NCBI GenBank assembly: GCA_900114885.1
Contig: FOUN01000018.1
Coordinates: 1-56,064 of the forward strand
DNA length: 56,064 nucleotides
Source of the DNA: Psychrobacillus psychrodurans
GTDB lineage: Bacteria; Bacillota; Bacilli; Bacillales_A; Planococcaceae
Direction: 5' to 3'
The position numbers and the translations under genes are program-made. This document shows positions 43,084 to 53,096 of this stretch, one piece after another. Position 1 is the stretch's first letter; every line of letters starts with the position of its first letter. The notes beneath the pieces are model-generated. The model saw only the letters and a program-made list of their open reading frames with translations, did no database searches and had not been told where the DNA came from.

Positions 43084-43654
43084 TTTGAAAAAAGTATATA
43101 AAAAGTTCCCGTGAATACTGTTTCATGTGACTTTAAATAATAGTAGTGATTTCGGGTTCAGGTGCACCTTCCGCAGGGTGCGATGAGCTATCGCCGTTGC
43201 TAATGCATCGTTGTGTTAGGATCAAATTATTTGTAATCTCTTTTGAATTATATATGCTATTATCCATTAATAGATGAAGACAGCAGACCTCCATTTCCAC
43301 TCGTGGAAATAAAGAGAGACAGAAAGTGTTTTTACCATAATGAAGCCTTATTGCGAACGAAAATAGTATCTTCGAGATCTTGCTCATTATATAGAATAGT
43401 GTATTTTCCCTAGTTATCCAAAAACGCAATGACCTGTTTCTTAGTGTTATAGAAGGGGGAAGGAAAGACAAACGCCATAAGATTACCGAAAAAAGTGATA
43501 AAGGTTGTGATTGACGTCACAACCTTTATCACTAAAAATTTACTTGGTAATAATATAGCACACGTCTATCCAAAGCCCTTCGAAAACAATAGAAACAGGT
43601 TTATTTTCTTAAAGGATTTTTTATCTTTTCTTTTTACGATAGTACATGAAAAAA
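43084..43654. other. Gene-free stretch between pheA and niaR
   Basis: No convincing gene in 571 bp. A 112-codon minus frame (43133-43471) runs through what look like repeats. From 43143 to 43200 is a GC-richer block (GGTTCAGGTGCACCTTCCGC and following) that I associate, from memory, with a recurrent Bacillales intergenic repeat. A perfect hairpin ATTTCCAC/GTGGAAAT with a 2-nt loop lies at 43293-43310. Copy 2 of the hairpin repeat fills about 43359-43596. Confidence 0.6.
43359..43596. repeat. Hairpin repeat, copy 2
   Basis: Similar to 37024-37262 over its length, with shared blocks on both sides of a central hairpin. Here the stem is a perfect 16 bp (43495-43510 with 43517-43532, GTGATAAAGGTTGTGA arm) around TTGACG, different in sequence from copy 1. 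The outer ATTACC/GGTAAT pair is kept. It is not the pheA terminator, which is at 43045-43083. Confidence 0.72.
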
Positions 43655-44182
43655 TTATCCTTCCATCAAATAACCCTTTTCCCTAATTGCACTAATACCT
43701 CTATTTAAAATTTCTTCAGTTGGCGCGGACAATAAATGCAAATGAATTCCAGCAGTAAGCTCCAATAAAAATGGAGCTTCCGTATCTCTGACCTTCTTTA
43801 AAAACATTTCAACGTCGTGTCGATTGGCAACCATGATAGAGGACGTGATTTCTCCATAAACAGGGTGTTCAATGGTAACGTTTTCTACAGTGACTCCAGC
43901 ATCAACTAAGGTTAGAAGCTCGTCCTCAGAGTGAATGGATTGATGATTGCAAGCGACTCGTCTTTGAATATATGAAGTACCTTCATCAGACAGTACAATA
44001 TAGCCTTGACTGGTGGACATAATTGAGGCATTCATTGCTTTTAATAATGTTATATCATTAACAATAACCTGCCTGCTAACATTAGTAAGCTTTGCTAACT
44101 CAGTGCCAGTCACAGGTGCCTGTTGCTGCTTTAAATAGGAAAAAATCCAATCCCTACGATCCCCGCCTTTTAACTTTTTCAA
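43655..44182 (-). CDS. niaR: NAD biosynthesis repressor NiaR
   Basis: A 175-residue nicotinate-responsive repressor (YrxA). The N-terminal winged HTH includes TGTELAKLTNVSRQVIVNDITL near residue 25. A C-terminal 3H domain has His residues in VTIEHPVYGEI, ANRHDVEMF and AGIHLHLLS. B. subtilis niaR lies next to nifS-nadBCA; no nad gene is present here, so its targets must lie elsewhere. It is divergent from the safA-like gene and convergent with pheA. Confidence 0.9.
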   Translation of the reverse strand: MKKLKGGDRRDWIFSYLKQQQAPVTGTELAKLTNVSRQVIVNDITLLKAMNASIMSTSQGYIVLSDEGTSYIQRRVACNHQSIHSEDELLTLVDAGVTVENVTIEHPVYGEITSSIMVANRHDVEMFLKKVRDTEAPFLLELTAGIHLHLLSAPTEEILNRGISAIREKGYLMEG

Positions 44183-44318
44183 GATTAACCCCTCCGAACT
44201 TGCATAATGACTTGGTTCCTATTCATAAGTTTAACATGAAGGGGTGGTTGTTTGTTTAAAATCTGTGACCATTTTAAGATACTACACATAATTTAAAGGA
44301 GAAGGAAGGAGGAAGACC

Positions 44319-45077
44319 GTGCAAACTCATATTGTTGTTAAAGGGGACACTTTGTGGAAAATTTCCAGGAATTATGGTGTTTCTTTTGAGGAATTAAAGA
44401 AAGTAAATGCGCATCTAGCTAATCCGGAATATATTGTGCCAGGTATGAAAATCTTTATTCCGAATTCGAAAAAAATGGAGTCGACAACACATCCATACAG
44501 TGACAATAGACCAGTGAAGAAAGAGATGGTCAAAAATGAAATGGTGAAAAAGGAGGAAGTAAAAATCCCGCAACCAATCGACAAAACGAAAACAAAACCA
44601 GCGCCACCAGTAATGCCAACACCACCACCAGCACCACCAGCACCACCAGCACCACCTACGTATCAGCAGCCAAAACAACCTGTGCAACCATCACCATCCT
44701 ATACATTCCCATTTCATATGATGCCTGTCCCTGATATTGATACGACCCCATCACCACAAGGTTGGAGATTAATGGAGTCCACATCTATTCACATTCATAA
44801 CCATATCGAGAATTATGATATAAATGTGGATAAAACACCAGTTGCACAACCAACACCACCACCCGTACAACCACAACCAATTCAACCAACACCGCAGCTA
44901 ACTAGTCCGATAACTGAGGATGCTTCACCTACATTCCCGACAATGTATCCGTGTCCACCACCAGTTCACCAGTTTCCATACATGCAGCACCAAGCAGATT
45001 TCGGAGGATGTCCTTGTATACAGATATGTTATGTTCCTGTATATCCATGTCCTCCATATCCCTATCCACATTATTAA
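44319..45077 (+). CDS. safA: SafA-like LysM spore coat protein
   Basis: A 252-residue protein. A single LysM covers residues 1-50 (HIVVKGDTLWKISRNYGVSFEEL, closely matching the SafA N-terminus), then a Lys/Pro-rich region with long Pro-Ala-Pro tracts, and a Cys/Tyr/Pro-rich C-terminus (CPCIQICYVPVYPCPPYPY) typical of coat proteins. SafA localises inner coat proteins at the cortex. It starts with GTG behind GGAGG. CATAATTT at 44287-44294 fits a sigma-E -10 weakly. Position near niaR agrees with B. subtilis safA. Confidence 0.82.
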   Translation: MQTHIVVKGDTLWKISRNYGVSFEELKKVNAHLANPEYIVPGMKIFIPNSKKMESTTHPYSDNRPVKKEMVKNEMVKKEEVKIPQPIDKTKTKPAPPVMPTPPPAPPAPPAPPTYQQPKQPVQPSPSYTFPFHMMPVPDIDTTPSPQGWRLMESTSIHIHNHIENYDINVDKTPVAQPTPPPVQPQPIQPTPQLTSPITEDASPTFPTMYPCPPPVHQFPYMQHQADFGGCPCIQICYVPVYPCPPYPYPHY

Positions 45078-45080
45078 AAC

Positions 45081-45929
45081 GTGAGTACGTATATACGACA
45101 AATTAAGAAAAATGTATGGAAATGGAAAAATGAAAACGGCATATTCTCTGTAAAAAAGTATCCAACCGTTGAACAGGCGGAAAAAATTCGCCTAATTCAT
45201 AAAGAATTAGAATACATCGATAAACCTTTTATACTTCCAATTATTGAATCGACACAAGAAGATTTTATTATTCAACCGTGGTATAAGGGGACTCACACAG
45301 TTTCCTATCGTTTTAAAGAAGATAGAAAAGCAGTCTACTCTCTTCTAAGTCAGATTCATGAGACCAATAATATAGTTGACTGGGAAGATAGTAATTTATT
45401 TTATTCTTTTAATCTTATTTCTAAATGGCAGAATCGGAAATGGAAGATGAATGAAATTTCTTTTTTCATCGAGTCGCATATAGGATGTAATCAGACAAAA
45501 TTATTATTACTTTGTGGTGATGTTGCATTACGTAATATGAAACCATTTAATATGGAGAAACGTACCCTGCTGCATGGAGATGTTGTTCACCATAACTTTT
45601 TATCGGATAGTTCTGATTATAAAATAATTGATTTTGATTTGGCTGTGATCGGTCCAAGAGAAATGGAAAATATTCTATGGATGCACCGAGTACTTCCGGA
45701 AATTGATTATGATATTTTGTTGCTTATCTCAGAATTTCCACATCTTGAAAAAGTAGTTCGGCGATACAAAGAAGCGATGATGTATCCAAATGAGCTATAC
45801 CGAGAGTGGCTGTACGCGTACTCATTACCAAAAGAGCGTAAACAAAAATTTATCGATCAGTTAATACCCTATACGAATAAAGCACTAACAGAATGGCCCA
45901 ATTTATGCTATACTTTAAGTAAATTATAA
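45081..45929 (+). CDS. YsxE/CotS-family spore coat kinase-like protein
   Basis: A 282-residue kinase-fold protein. LLHGDVVHHNFL near residue 170 matches the phosphotransferase HGDxxxxN catalytic motif, and IIDFDLAVIGP near 185 the metal-binding DFD. The CotS/YsxE/YutH family is found in spore coats. It starts with GTG 3 bp after the safA-like gene with a poor ribosome-binding site, so coupling is likely. In B. subtilis ysxE is next to spoVID; here a similar gene is paired with safA. It could equally be YutH-like. Confidence 0.75.
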   Translation: MSTYIRQIKKNVWKWKNENGIFSVKKYPTVEQAEKIRLIHKELEYIDKPFILPIIESTQEDFIIQPWYKGTHTVSYRFKEDRKAVYSLLSQIHETNNIVDWEDSNLFYSFNLISKWQNRKWKMNEISFFIESHIGCNQTKLLLLCGDVALRNMKPFNMEKRTLLHGDVVHHNFLSDSSDYKIIDFDLAVIGPREMENILWMHRVLPEIDYDILLLISEFPHLEKVVRRYKEAMMYPNELYREWLYAYSLPKERKQKFIDQLIPYTNKALTEWPNLCYTLSKL

Positions 45930-45950
45930 TCGTACTTTTAAGGAGTTGGT

Positions 45951-45980
45951 CGCTCGTGCTTTGAGCGGCCATCTTTGTTT
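45951..45980 (+). terminator. Terminator after ysxE-like gene
   Basis: GGTCGCTC pairs with GAGCGGCC (one G-T wobble), followed by a T-rich tail. Confidence 0.65.
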
Positions 45981-45984
45981 GTTA

Positions 45985-45993
45985 TGCTATAAT
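45985..45993 (+). promoter_or_regulatory. ruvA promoter, extended -10
   Basis: TGcTATAAT is a perfect extended -10, 30 bp before ruvA. No LexA box (CGAACnnnnGTTCG) is seen in the gap, so SOS control is not evident. Confidence 0.55.
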
Positions 45994-46022
45994 AATAGTA
46001 TGAATTGCGAGGGATTTAAAGG

Positions 46023-46643
46023 ATGTATGATTACATAAAAGGACAAGTAACTCGAGTAACACCAGAATACGTAGTAGTAGAACAGCAGGGGATTGGTTAT
46101 CAACTATTTACACCAAATCCATTTGCCTTCAGAAAAAGTGAGGAAATGGTCCAAGTATATACGCATTTTCATGTACGTGAGGATGCACAACAGCTAATGG
46201 GATTTCCAACGCTTTCACAGAGGGAGTTATTTCGAAAGCTCATTTTAGTTTCCGGAATCGGTCCCAAAGGTGCTTTGGCTATATTAGCAAGTGGTGAGCC
46301 GACTCATGTTATTCAAGCAATAGAGAGAGAAGACGAAACATTTTTAGTGAAATTTCCTGGGGTAGGAAAGAAAACTGCTCGTCAAATGATATTAGATTTA
46401 AAAGGAAAACTAAATGATTTAATAGATTTTGAAGAACTGGAATTCGAAGACGATGGACCTAACTTATTTGACAATGGGGAATCCGATCATGAACTAGAAG
46501 AGGCAATGCTAGCATTAACAGCTTTAGGCTATTCAGAAAGAGAATTAGCTAAAATTCGTCCATTACTTAAAGCAGATGCTGGACTTCAAACAACCGATCA
46601 ATTTATGAAAAAAGCCTTACAGTTATTATTTTTAGGTAAATAA
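46023..46643 (+). CDS. ruvA: Holliday junction helicase subunit RuvA
   Basis: A 206-residue junction-binding protein. The OB-fold N-terminus has [20 protein letters not shown], the helix-hairpin-helix region [14 protein letters not shown] and [20 protein letters not shown], and the C-terminal RuvB-binding helices follow an acidic linker. It is followed by ruvB. Confidence 0.97.
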   Translation: MYDYIKGQVTRVTPEYVVVEQQGIGYQLFTPNPFAFRKSEEMVQVYTHFHVREDAQQLMGFPTLSQRELFRKLILVSGIGPKGALAILASGEPTHVIQAIEREDETFLVKFPGVGKKTARQMILDLKGKLNDLIDFEELEFEDDGPNLFDNGESDHELEEAMLALTALGYSERELAKIRPLLKADAGLQTTDQFMKKALQLLFLGK

Positions 46644-46666
46644 ACATAAGAAAGGAGGTTCTAGCT

Positions 46667-47680
46667 ATGGATGAACGTGTCATTTCAAGCGGAATTTCCA
46701 ATTTTGACGAACCTTTCGAACAATCTCTTCGTCCTCAGTTTTTACAGCAATATATTGGGCAAGATAAAATTAAACATAATTTAGAGATATTCATCGAAGC
46801 AGCTAAAATGAGAAGTGAAAGTTTAGATCACTGTCTTTTGTACGGACCTCCTGGACTTGGAAAAACAACACTTGCTGCTGTAATTGCAAATGAAATGGAC
46901 GTACAAATTCGAATGACAAGTGGCCCTGCTATCGAGCGTCCAGGTGACCTAGCTGCAATTGTTAGTTCTTTGGAGCCTGGAGATGTATTGTTTATAGACG
47001 AAATTCATCGGTTGAATCGATCCATCGAGGAAGTACTTTATCCTGCTATGGAAGACTTTTGCTTGGATATCGTAGTAGGAAAAGGTCCTGCTGCCAGAAG
47101 TGTGCGTCTTGACCTCCCACCGTTTACCTTAATAGGTGCGACTACTAGGGCAGGTGCATTATCTGCACCTTTACGTGATCGCTTTGGAGTATTACTGCGA
47201 CTAGATTATTATGATGAAGATGCATTAACCTCCATTGTGGCACGTAGTTCAGAGTTATTTAATGCATCCATTGACCACGAATCTGCTGGAGAAATCGCTA
47301 GAAGATCTAGAGGTACTCCACGTATTGCTAACCGTTTGTTAAAAAGAGTACGTGATTATGCACAGGTTCGTGGAAATGGGCATATCTCTCTTGATATTGC
47401 TAATGAAGCATTGGAGTTGCTTCAAGTAGATCCACGTGGATTAGATCATATAGACCATAAACTAATTTTGTCCATGATTGAACGATTTAGAGGTGGCCCT
47501 GTTGGATTAGATACCATTGCAGCTAGTATTGGAGAAGAACCTACTACAATTGAAGATGTGTATGAACCGTACCTGCTGCAAATTGGATTTATCCAACGTT
47601 CGCCTAGAGGAAGAATTGTTACCCCACTTGCTTATGAACATTTCGGTATTCCATTGCCAGTGGAAAGAAAAGAATTATAA
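46667..47680 (+). CDS. ruvB: Holliday junction helicase motor RuvB
   Basis: A 337-residue AAA+ branch-migration motor. Walker [12 protein letters not shown] is near residue 65, Walker [11 protein letters not shown] near 112, and sensor and arginine-finger regions [18 protein letters not shown] and [14 protein letters not shown] follow. AAAGGAGG precedes the ATG. Confidence 0.98.
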   Translation: MDERVISSGISNFDEPFEQSLRPQFLQQYIGQDKIKHNLEIFIEAAKMRSESLDHCLLYGPPGLGKTTLAAVIANEMDVQIRMTSGPAIERPGDLAAIVSSLEPGDVLFIDEIHRLNRSIEEVLYPAMEDFCLDIVVGKGPAARSVRLDLPPFTLIGATTRAGALSAPLRDRFGVLLRLDYYDEDALTSIVARSSELFNASIDHESAGEIARRSRGTPRIANRLLKRVRDYAQVRGNGHISLDIANEALELLQVDPRGLDHIDHKLILSMIERFRGGPVGLDTIAASIGEEPTTIEDVYEPYLLQIGFIQRSPRGRIVTPLAYEHFGIPLPVERKEL

Positions 47681-47694
47681 AGGATGTCCTATAT

Positions 47695-48735
47695 ATGAGA
47701 GTAGAAGATTTTGATTTTGAATTACCAGAAGAACTAATTGCACAAACTCCGCTGTTAGACAGAACGAGTAGCAAACTATTGATAGCAGATTTTGAAAAAC
47801 AGTCGTATACACATACTCACTTTAAGGAAATACTAAATGAATTAAATGAAGGAGATTGCCTTGTATTGAACGATACGAAGGTAATGCCTGCTCGCTTAAT
47901 GGGTATTAAAGAGGAAACAGGAGCTAATGTAGAAGTTCTTTTATTGACACAAATAGAAGGGGATCATTGGGAAACACTTGTGAAACCTGCAAAACGGGTC
48001 AAAATAGGCACTGAAATTACATTTGGTGAAGGTTTGTTGAAAGCTGTCTGTACAGGCATCAAAGACCATGGTGGACGAATTTTCCGTTTTGAATATACGG
48101 GAGTGTTTTTTGAAGTATTAGACCAATTAGGAGAAATGCCACTTCCCCCATACATTCACGAGAAGTTGGAAAACAAGGATCGCTATCAAACGGTCTATGC
48201 AAAAGAGCAGGGTTCTGCTGCAGCTCCAACAGCAGGCCTACATTTTACAGATGCATTATTAGATGAAATTCGCTTAAAAGGTGTTAAAATAGCATTTGTA
48301 ACATTACATGTAGGACTTGGAACTTTTCGTCCGGTTAGTGTAGATTCTATCGATGACCATGAAATGCATTCTGAATTTTATCGGATTACACAAGAAACAG
48401 CAGATGTAATTAACAAAGTGAAAGCCATTGGAGGAAAAGTTGTAGCAGTTGGGACCACTTCTACTAGAACATTGGAAACAGTGGCAACTAAATTTGATGG
48501 ACAACTTCAAGCAGATAGTGGATGGACTTCGATATTTATCTATCCAGGTTATGAATTTAAATGTATAGATGGAATGATTACGAATTTCCACTTACCTAAA
48601 TCTACTTTAGTAATGCTTGTTAGTGCACTTACTTCAAGAGATTTTATTTTGAGTGCCTATAAAGAAGCAGTTGACTTAAAGTATCGCTTTTTCAGTTTTG
48701 GCGATGCAATGTTTATAAAAGGAAGGAATTATTAA
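47695..48735 (+). CDS. queA: tRNA preQ1(34) S-adenosylmethionine ribosyltransferase-isomerase
   Basis: A 346-residue QueA forming epoxyqueuosine in the anticodon of tRNAs decoding NAY and UAY codons. [29 protein letters not shown] and [14 protein letters not shown] are diagnostic. It abuts tgt with no gap, so the two queuosine steps are co-expressed. Confidence 0.97.
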   Translation: MRVEDFDFELPEELIAQTPLLDRTSSKLLIADFEKQSYTHTHFKEILNELNEGDCLVLNDTKVMPARLMGIKEETGANVEVLLLTQIEGDHWETLVKPAKRVKIGTEITFGEGLLKAVCTGIKDHGGRIFRFEYTGVFFEVLDQLGEMPLPPYIHEKLENKDRYQTVYAKEQGSAAAPTAGLHFTDALLDEIRLKGVKIAFVTLHVGLGTFRPVSVDSIDDHEMHSEFYRITQETADVINKVKAIGGKVVAVGTTSTRTLETVATKFDGQLQADSGWTSIFIYPGYEFKCIDGMITNFHLPKSTLVMLVSALTSRDFILSAYKEAVDLKYRFFSFGDAMFIKGRNY

Positions 48736-49875
<1,140 letters not shown>

Positions 49876-49919
49876 TTCTTGTATACTAGATAAAGAGGTA
49901 AAGGAGGGGAAATAAAAAT

Positions 49920-50189
49920 ATGGGTAATTTAGCAGGTTTGTTGCCAATTGTTGCTATGTTCGCTGTAATGTGGTTCTTCATCATTCGACCAGCACAAAAG
50001 CGTCAAAAAACAACTTCACAAATGCAAAGCAATCTTAAGCGTGGAGACGATATCATAACTGTTGGTGGTTTACACGCCAAGGTAGATGCAGTAGATGATC
50101 AAACAATCTTTGTTACTGTTGCAGACGGAACTCGCTTACAATTCGAGCGCGTAGCAGTAGGACGAGTAGTTTCAGAGTCAAAGTTATAA
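49920..50189 (+). CDS. yajC: Preprotein translocase subunit YajC
   Basis: An 89-residue single-span membrane protein. The helix at 4-23 is followed by RPAQKRQK and the soluble domain GDDIITVGGLHAKVDAVDD. AAAGGAGGGG precedes the ATG. Located after tgt as usual; associates with SecDF. Confidence 0.93.
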   Translation: MGNLAGLLPIVAMFAVMWFFIIRPAQKRQKTTSQMQSNLKRGDDIITVGGLHAKVDAVDDQTIFVTVADGTRLQFERVAVGRVVSESKL

Positions 50190-50438
50190 TAAAAAGTGAA
50201 TGGGTCTATGATAGTCATGTTAGGCACTGGAAGGATTTTGAGTAAAAGTGTAACTTGTTTACTCAAAATCCTGAAGCACTAAATAAGTGCTTCAAATGCC
50301 TGGACAAAACACATAAATTCGCAGTATTCTAGGTTTAGATACATAATATTTTATCTTTACTAAAATACATAAAAAAGAACTTGCTCAATATATGAGTAAG
50401 TTCTTTTTCTTTGGGCATGGTAATTATGAGGTGATTAT
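50190..50438. other. Branched hairpin element and terminator between yajC and DUF421 gene
   Basis: Two perfect hairpins lie back to back: 50232-50246 with 50258-50272 (15 bp, AGGATTTTGAGTAAA arm) and 50273-50280 with 50286-50293 (GAAGCACT arm). AGGCA (50222-50226) and TGCCT (50297-50301) would close them into a three-way junction. Nothing recognisable follows until the terminator at 50374-50412. Confidence 0.65.
50374..50412 (+). terminator. Terminator upstream of DUF421 gene
   Basis: AGAACTTGCTCA pairs with TGAGTAAGTTCT (one G-T wobble) and is followed by TTTTTCTTT. Confidence 0.8.
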
Positions 50439-51077
50439 GTGCAGGACATACTCATAATAATAATTCGGACATTTATTTTGTACTGGTTTATTTTACTGAT
50501 TTTTCGTTTGATGGGAAAACGAGAAGTGGGTGAGTTAAGTATTTTTGACTTGGTTGTTTTTCTTTTAATAGCCGAGGTTGCAGGCTTTTCATTGGATGAT
50601 CCTCAAAGTAGTTTTATCAATGCAATTGTCCCAGTTCTTATGCTATTTTTCATCCAGATGGGCGTTTCCTACTTTTCATTAAAAAGCAAAAAGTTTCGGG
50701 ATGTCATGGAAGGTGAACCTTCTATATTAATAAGAGATGGAATAATCGTTGAAAAAGAGATGAGAAAACAACGTTATAATTTAGATGACTTGCTTCAACA
50801 ATTACGTGAACAGCAGATTGGTTCTATTCAATCAGTCTCTTATGCTTTTTTGGAGTCATCAGGTAACTTATCTGTTTTTAAAAAAGAAGAAGAACAATAT
50901 GTATTTCCTCTCATTATCGATGGCGAAATACAACATAGACATTTAGAGCATATTGGTAAAAATGAAAAATGGTTGATACAAGAACTAGAGCAAAAGCAAA
51001 TTTTGAACTATAAAAAAATATTTTACTGTAGTTATGAGAATGAGAATCTCTATATTCAACTAAAGACATCATTTTAG
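50439..51077 (+). CDS. DUF421 membrane protein, YrbG-like
   Basis: A 212-residue protein with three N-terminal membrane helices (about 5-25, 35-50, 60-80) containing FRLMGKREVGELSIFDLVVF, and a soluble DUF421 domain (EPSILIRDGIIVEKEMRKQR near residue 93). In B. subtilis yrbG follows yrbF (yajC). Members of this family are linked to spore germination or membrane functions without a firm activity. It starts with GTG behind GAGGTGA. Confidence 0.85.
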   Translation: MQDILIIIIRTFILYWFILLIFRLMGKREVGELSIFDLVVFLLIAEVAGFSLDDPQSSFINAIVPVLMLFFIQMGVSYFSLKSKKFRDVMEGEPSILIRDGIIVEKEMRKQRYNLDDLLQQLREQQIGSIQSVSYAFLESSGNLSVFKKEEEQYVFPLIIDGEIQHRHLEHIGKNEKWLIQELEQKQILNYKKIFYCSYENENLYIQLKTSF

Positions 51078-51085
51078 TTCGTACA

Positions 51086-52612
51086 TTAAAACCTATTTTT
51101 TGATGATTTGGCAATCTTGAAAATGACACTAATCTCTTTGCGTTTAATCTGTCTAAAAAGTACCAGAGCGACTGTTAAATATACCAAGGTGAGTAGACAC
51201 TCGATTAGTAATGGTTGACTTCCAATAGAAATAACCAATGGTCTTGAGATAATTGTTATTAAGAATACTGCATAGGGAATTACAAAAAAAGAGAAGCCAA
51301 TTTGTGCTTCTTTTTTTTCTTTCAAAGAAGCGATATGTAAAAAAGAAGTAATCAATACTCCAAATCCAATCGCAACGACAGCACCTTTTTCTTGAATAGT
51401 AGCTTGGGAAGCAAGAAAAAATAGTAACAATAGTTTTCCTACGCCACCATATAAGGAATTGAGAAATGCAGCCTTTGAATTATTTAATGCCTGCAAAATA
51501 GAAAATAAAGGGCTTTGAATATAATAAAAGAAAAAAATCGGTGATAGAATTTTCATATAAACCGTTGCGTTTTCAACATGAAATAGTGACTCAACTAGTT
51601 CCCCACCGTGTAAATAAAATAACGTTGCTGCATAACAGCCCGTTAAGGTAGAAAACTTTAGAGATAGGTGAATTCTTTCTCTTAATAGCGTTAAATTTTT
51701 TCGTGCAAATGCATCACTAACTGCAGGTATTAGGACGATAGAAAGTGCGTACGGTATGAATGAAGGAAACAATAACAAAGGAACTAACACACCTGAAATA
51801 ACTCCATAAAGAGTAGTAGCTGCAACTGCAGTAATTCCAGTAATAGCTAAAGCTTTGATAAAAATGATTGGCTCCAAAAACCATGTAAATGATCCGAATA
51901 ACCGACTTCCTGAAGATGGTAAAGCAATTGCGAAGAGAGGTGATAATGGATATGCTTTAGATTTTTTATTATAGGTTTGCTTAGTTTTCCATCTGTCATA
52001 TTTCCATTTTAAGTAAAGCAAAGCGATAAGTTCAGCGACAAGAGCTAAAATCATTGCATAAGCAGCGGCTTCTTGTGGAGAAGCAGATGTAAGAAAAAAT
52101 GGAAGTAAAAAGGTAATTAATAAAATACGCACAATTTGTTCCATTAATTGGGCTACTGCGGTTTCTTCTAATCTTGCTATACCTTGAAAAAATCCTTTTA
52201 ATATTCCTCCAGCTGCAGCAATTGGAACGATTGCGATGGAAACATACAAAGTCATAGTGATTGCATCATTTTTTAATAGACTTCCCGAGATATAAGGAGT
52301 TACGAAGATAAATAATGGTGTGAATATTAAAATCGAAATAACTGTAACAATAACAGAGGTTCGCATAACAGAAAAATAATCCGATGTGGCACTTCTTGCG
52401 CGTAACTCTGCAATAATTTTAGCCATTGCAATTGGAATACCAAGTTGTACCAAAGAAAGGAAAAAGATGAAAGCTGGATAAGCAGTCATATAAATCCCAA
52501 CTGTTTCTTCACCTGTTAAACGAACAAACTGCATACGATAAATAAATCCTAAAAACTTAGACAAAAAAATAGAAATCATTAACACAATGGACCCTTTTAA
52601 AAATGTTGACAA
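51086..52612 (-). CDS. spoVB: Stage V sporulation protein B, MOP-family flippase
   Basis: A 508-residue polytopic protein with about fourteen helices, of the MOP/polysaccharide transporter superfamily. STFLKGSIVLMISIFLSKFLGF is the typical N-terminus. SpoVB is needed for spore cortex synthesis, probably as a lipid II flippase. It starts with TTG at 52612 behind AAGGAAGTG. Location between yrbG and comN matches B. subtilis. Paralogous YkvU/MurJ-type flippases are alternatives. Confidence 0.85.
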   Translation of the reverse strand: MSTFLKGSIVLMISIFLSKFLGFIYRMQFVRLTGEETVGIYMTAYPAFIFFLSLVQLGIPIAMAKIIAELRARSATSDYFSVMRTSVIVTVISILIFTPLFIFVTPYISGSLLKNDAITMTLYVSIAIVPIAAAGGILKGFFQGIARLEETAVAQLMEQIVRILLITFLLPFFLTSASPQEAAAYAMILALVAELIALLYLKWKYDRWKTKQTYNKKSKAYPLSPLFAIALPSSGSRLFGSFTWFLEPIIFIKALAITGITAVAATTLYGVISGVLVPLLLFPSFIPYALSIVLIPAVSDAFARKNLTLLRERIHLSLKFSTLTGCYAATLFYLHGGELVESLFHVENATVYMKILSPIFFFYYIQSPLFSILQALNNSKAAFLNSLYGGVGKLLLLFFLASQATIQEKGAVVAIGFGVLITSFLHIASLKEKKEAQIGFSFFVIPYAVFLITIISRPLVISIGSQPLLIECLLTLVYLTVALVLFRQIKRKEISVIFKIAKSSKNRF

Positions 52613-52625
52613 CTAAACACTTCCT

Positions 52626-52670
52626 TCTCAAATACAGGAACTTCGTATACAATAACAATATGCATATTGC
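52626..52670 (+). promoter_or_regulatory. comN promoter with start-site palindrome
   Basis: TTCTCA (52626-52631) and TACAAT (52649-52654) are separated by 17 bp. A perfect 14-bp palindrome CAATATGCATATTG (52657-52670) covers the expected start site and looks like an operator. Confidence 0.45.
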
Positions 52671-52704
52671 TTAGTACATTATTCTTTAAAAGAGGTGCGA
52701 TATT

Positions 52705-53019
52705 ATGGAAAATAATTATGAAGATATTTTTACGCACGTACTACCAGCTATAGAAAGTAAGAGAAATGAGTTTGTCGTTTATCAATACAATACAGTTACA
52801 GAAATGGATATTTGGAAATTTTGTGTGACAAAAAAATGGAGAAAAAAAGAAATATCTTCGTTGCCTCTTTATCAAATCATAAATGATATTTTAACTATTT
52901 CTCCCGCAGAATTTATGACATTTGAGCAAATTGAAAATCAAAGAACATCTAATTGGTTTTCTGAGATTAATCAAGACGAATTGCAATTGTTATTAAATCC
53001 CATTTCTGAAGAACATTAA
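52705..53019 (+). CDS. comN: Post-transcriptional regulator ComN-like
   Basis: A 104-residue YrzD/ComN family protein. EEF-like helical segments include TEMDIWKFCVTKKWRKKEISSL. In B. subtilis ComN affects comE mRNA localisation and competence. It lies between spoVB and secDF, as there. AGAGGTG precedes the ATG. Confidence 0.78.
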   Translation: MENNYEDIFTHVLPAIESKRNEFVVYQYNTVTEMDIWKFCVTKKWRKKEISSLPLYQIINDILTISPAEFMTFEQIENQRTSNWFSEINQDELQLLLNPISEEH

Positions 53020-53031
53020 ATGCATCGCTAT

Positions 53032-53059
53032 TTGACAGTGAGCGCAACGTGTTTCATAA
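53032..53059 (+). promoter_or_regulatory. secDF promoter
   Basis: TTGACA (53032-53037), a 16-bp spacer and CATAAT (53054-53059). It overlaps the comN terminator hairpin, so the new transcript would begin within that structure. Confidence 0.65.
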
Positions 53060-53078
53060 TAAACTTGTTGCTTTTTTT
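53043..53078 (+). terminator. comN terminator
   Basis: GCAAC (53043-53047) pairs with GTTGC (53066-53070), with an inner GTTT/AAAC pair and eight T residues after it. Confidence 0.65.
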
Positions 53079-53096
53079 TGAGGAGGAAATCTACAT

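Noticed and set aside
43133-43471. 112-codon minus-strand frame
   Set aside because: It spans repeat-like blocks and part of the hairpin repeat, with no recognisable domain or good ribosome-binding site.
44415-44687. Minus-strand frame rich in Trp and Cys
   Set aside because: It is the complement of the proline-rich (CCA) tract of the safA-like gene.
45930-46022. LexA/SOS box before ruvAB
   Set aside because: No CGAACnnnnGTTCG-type site was found in the gap.
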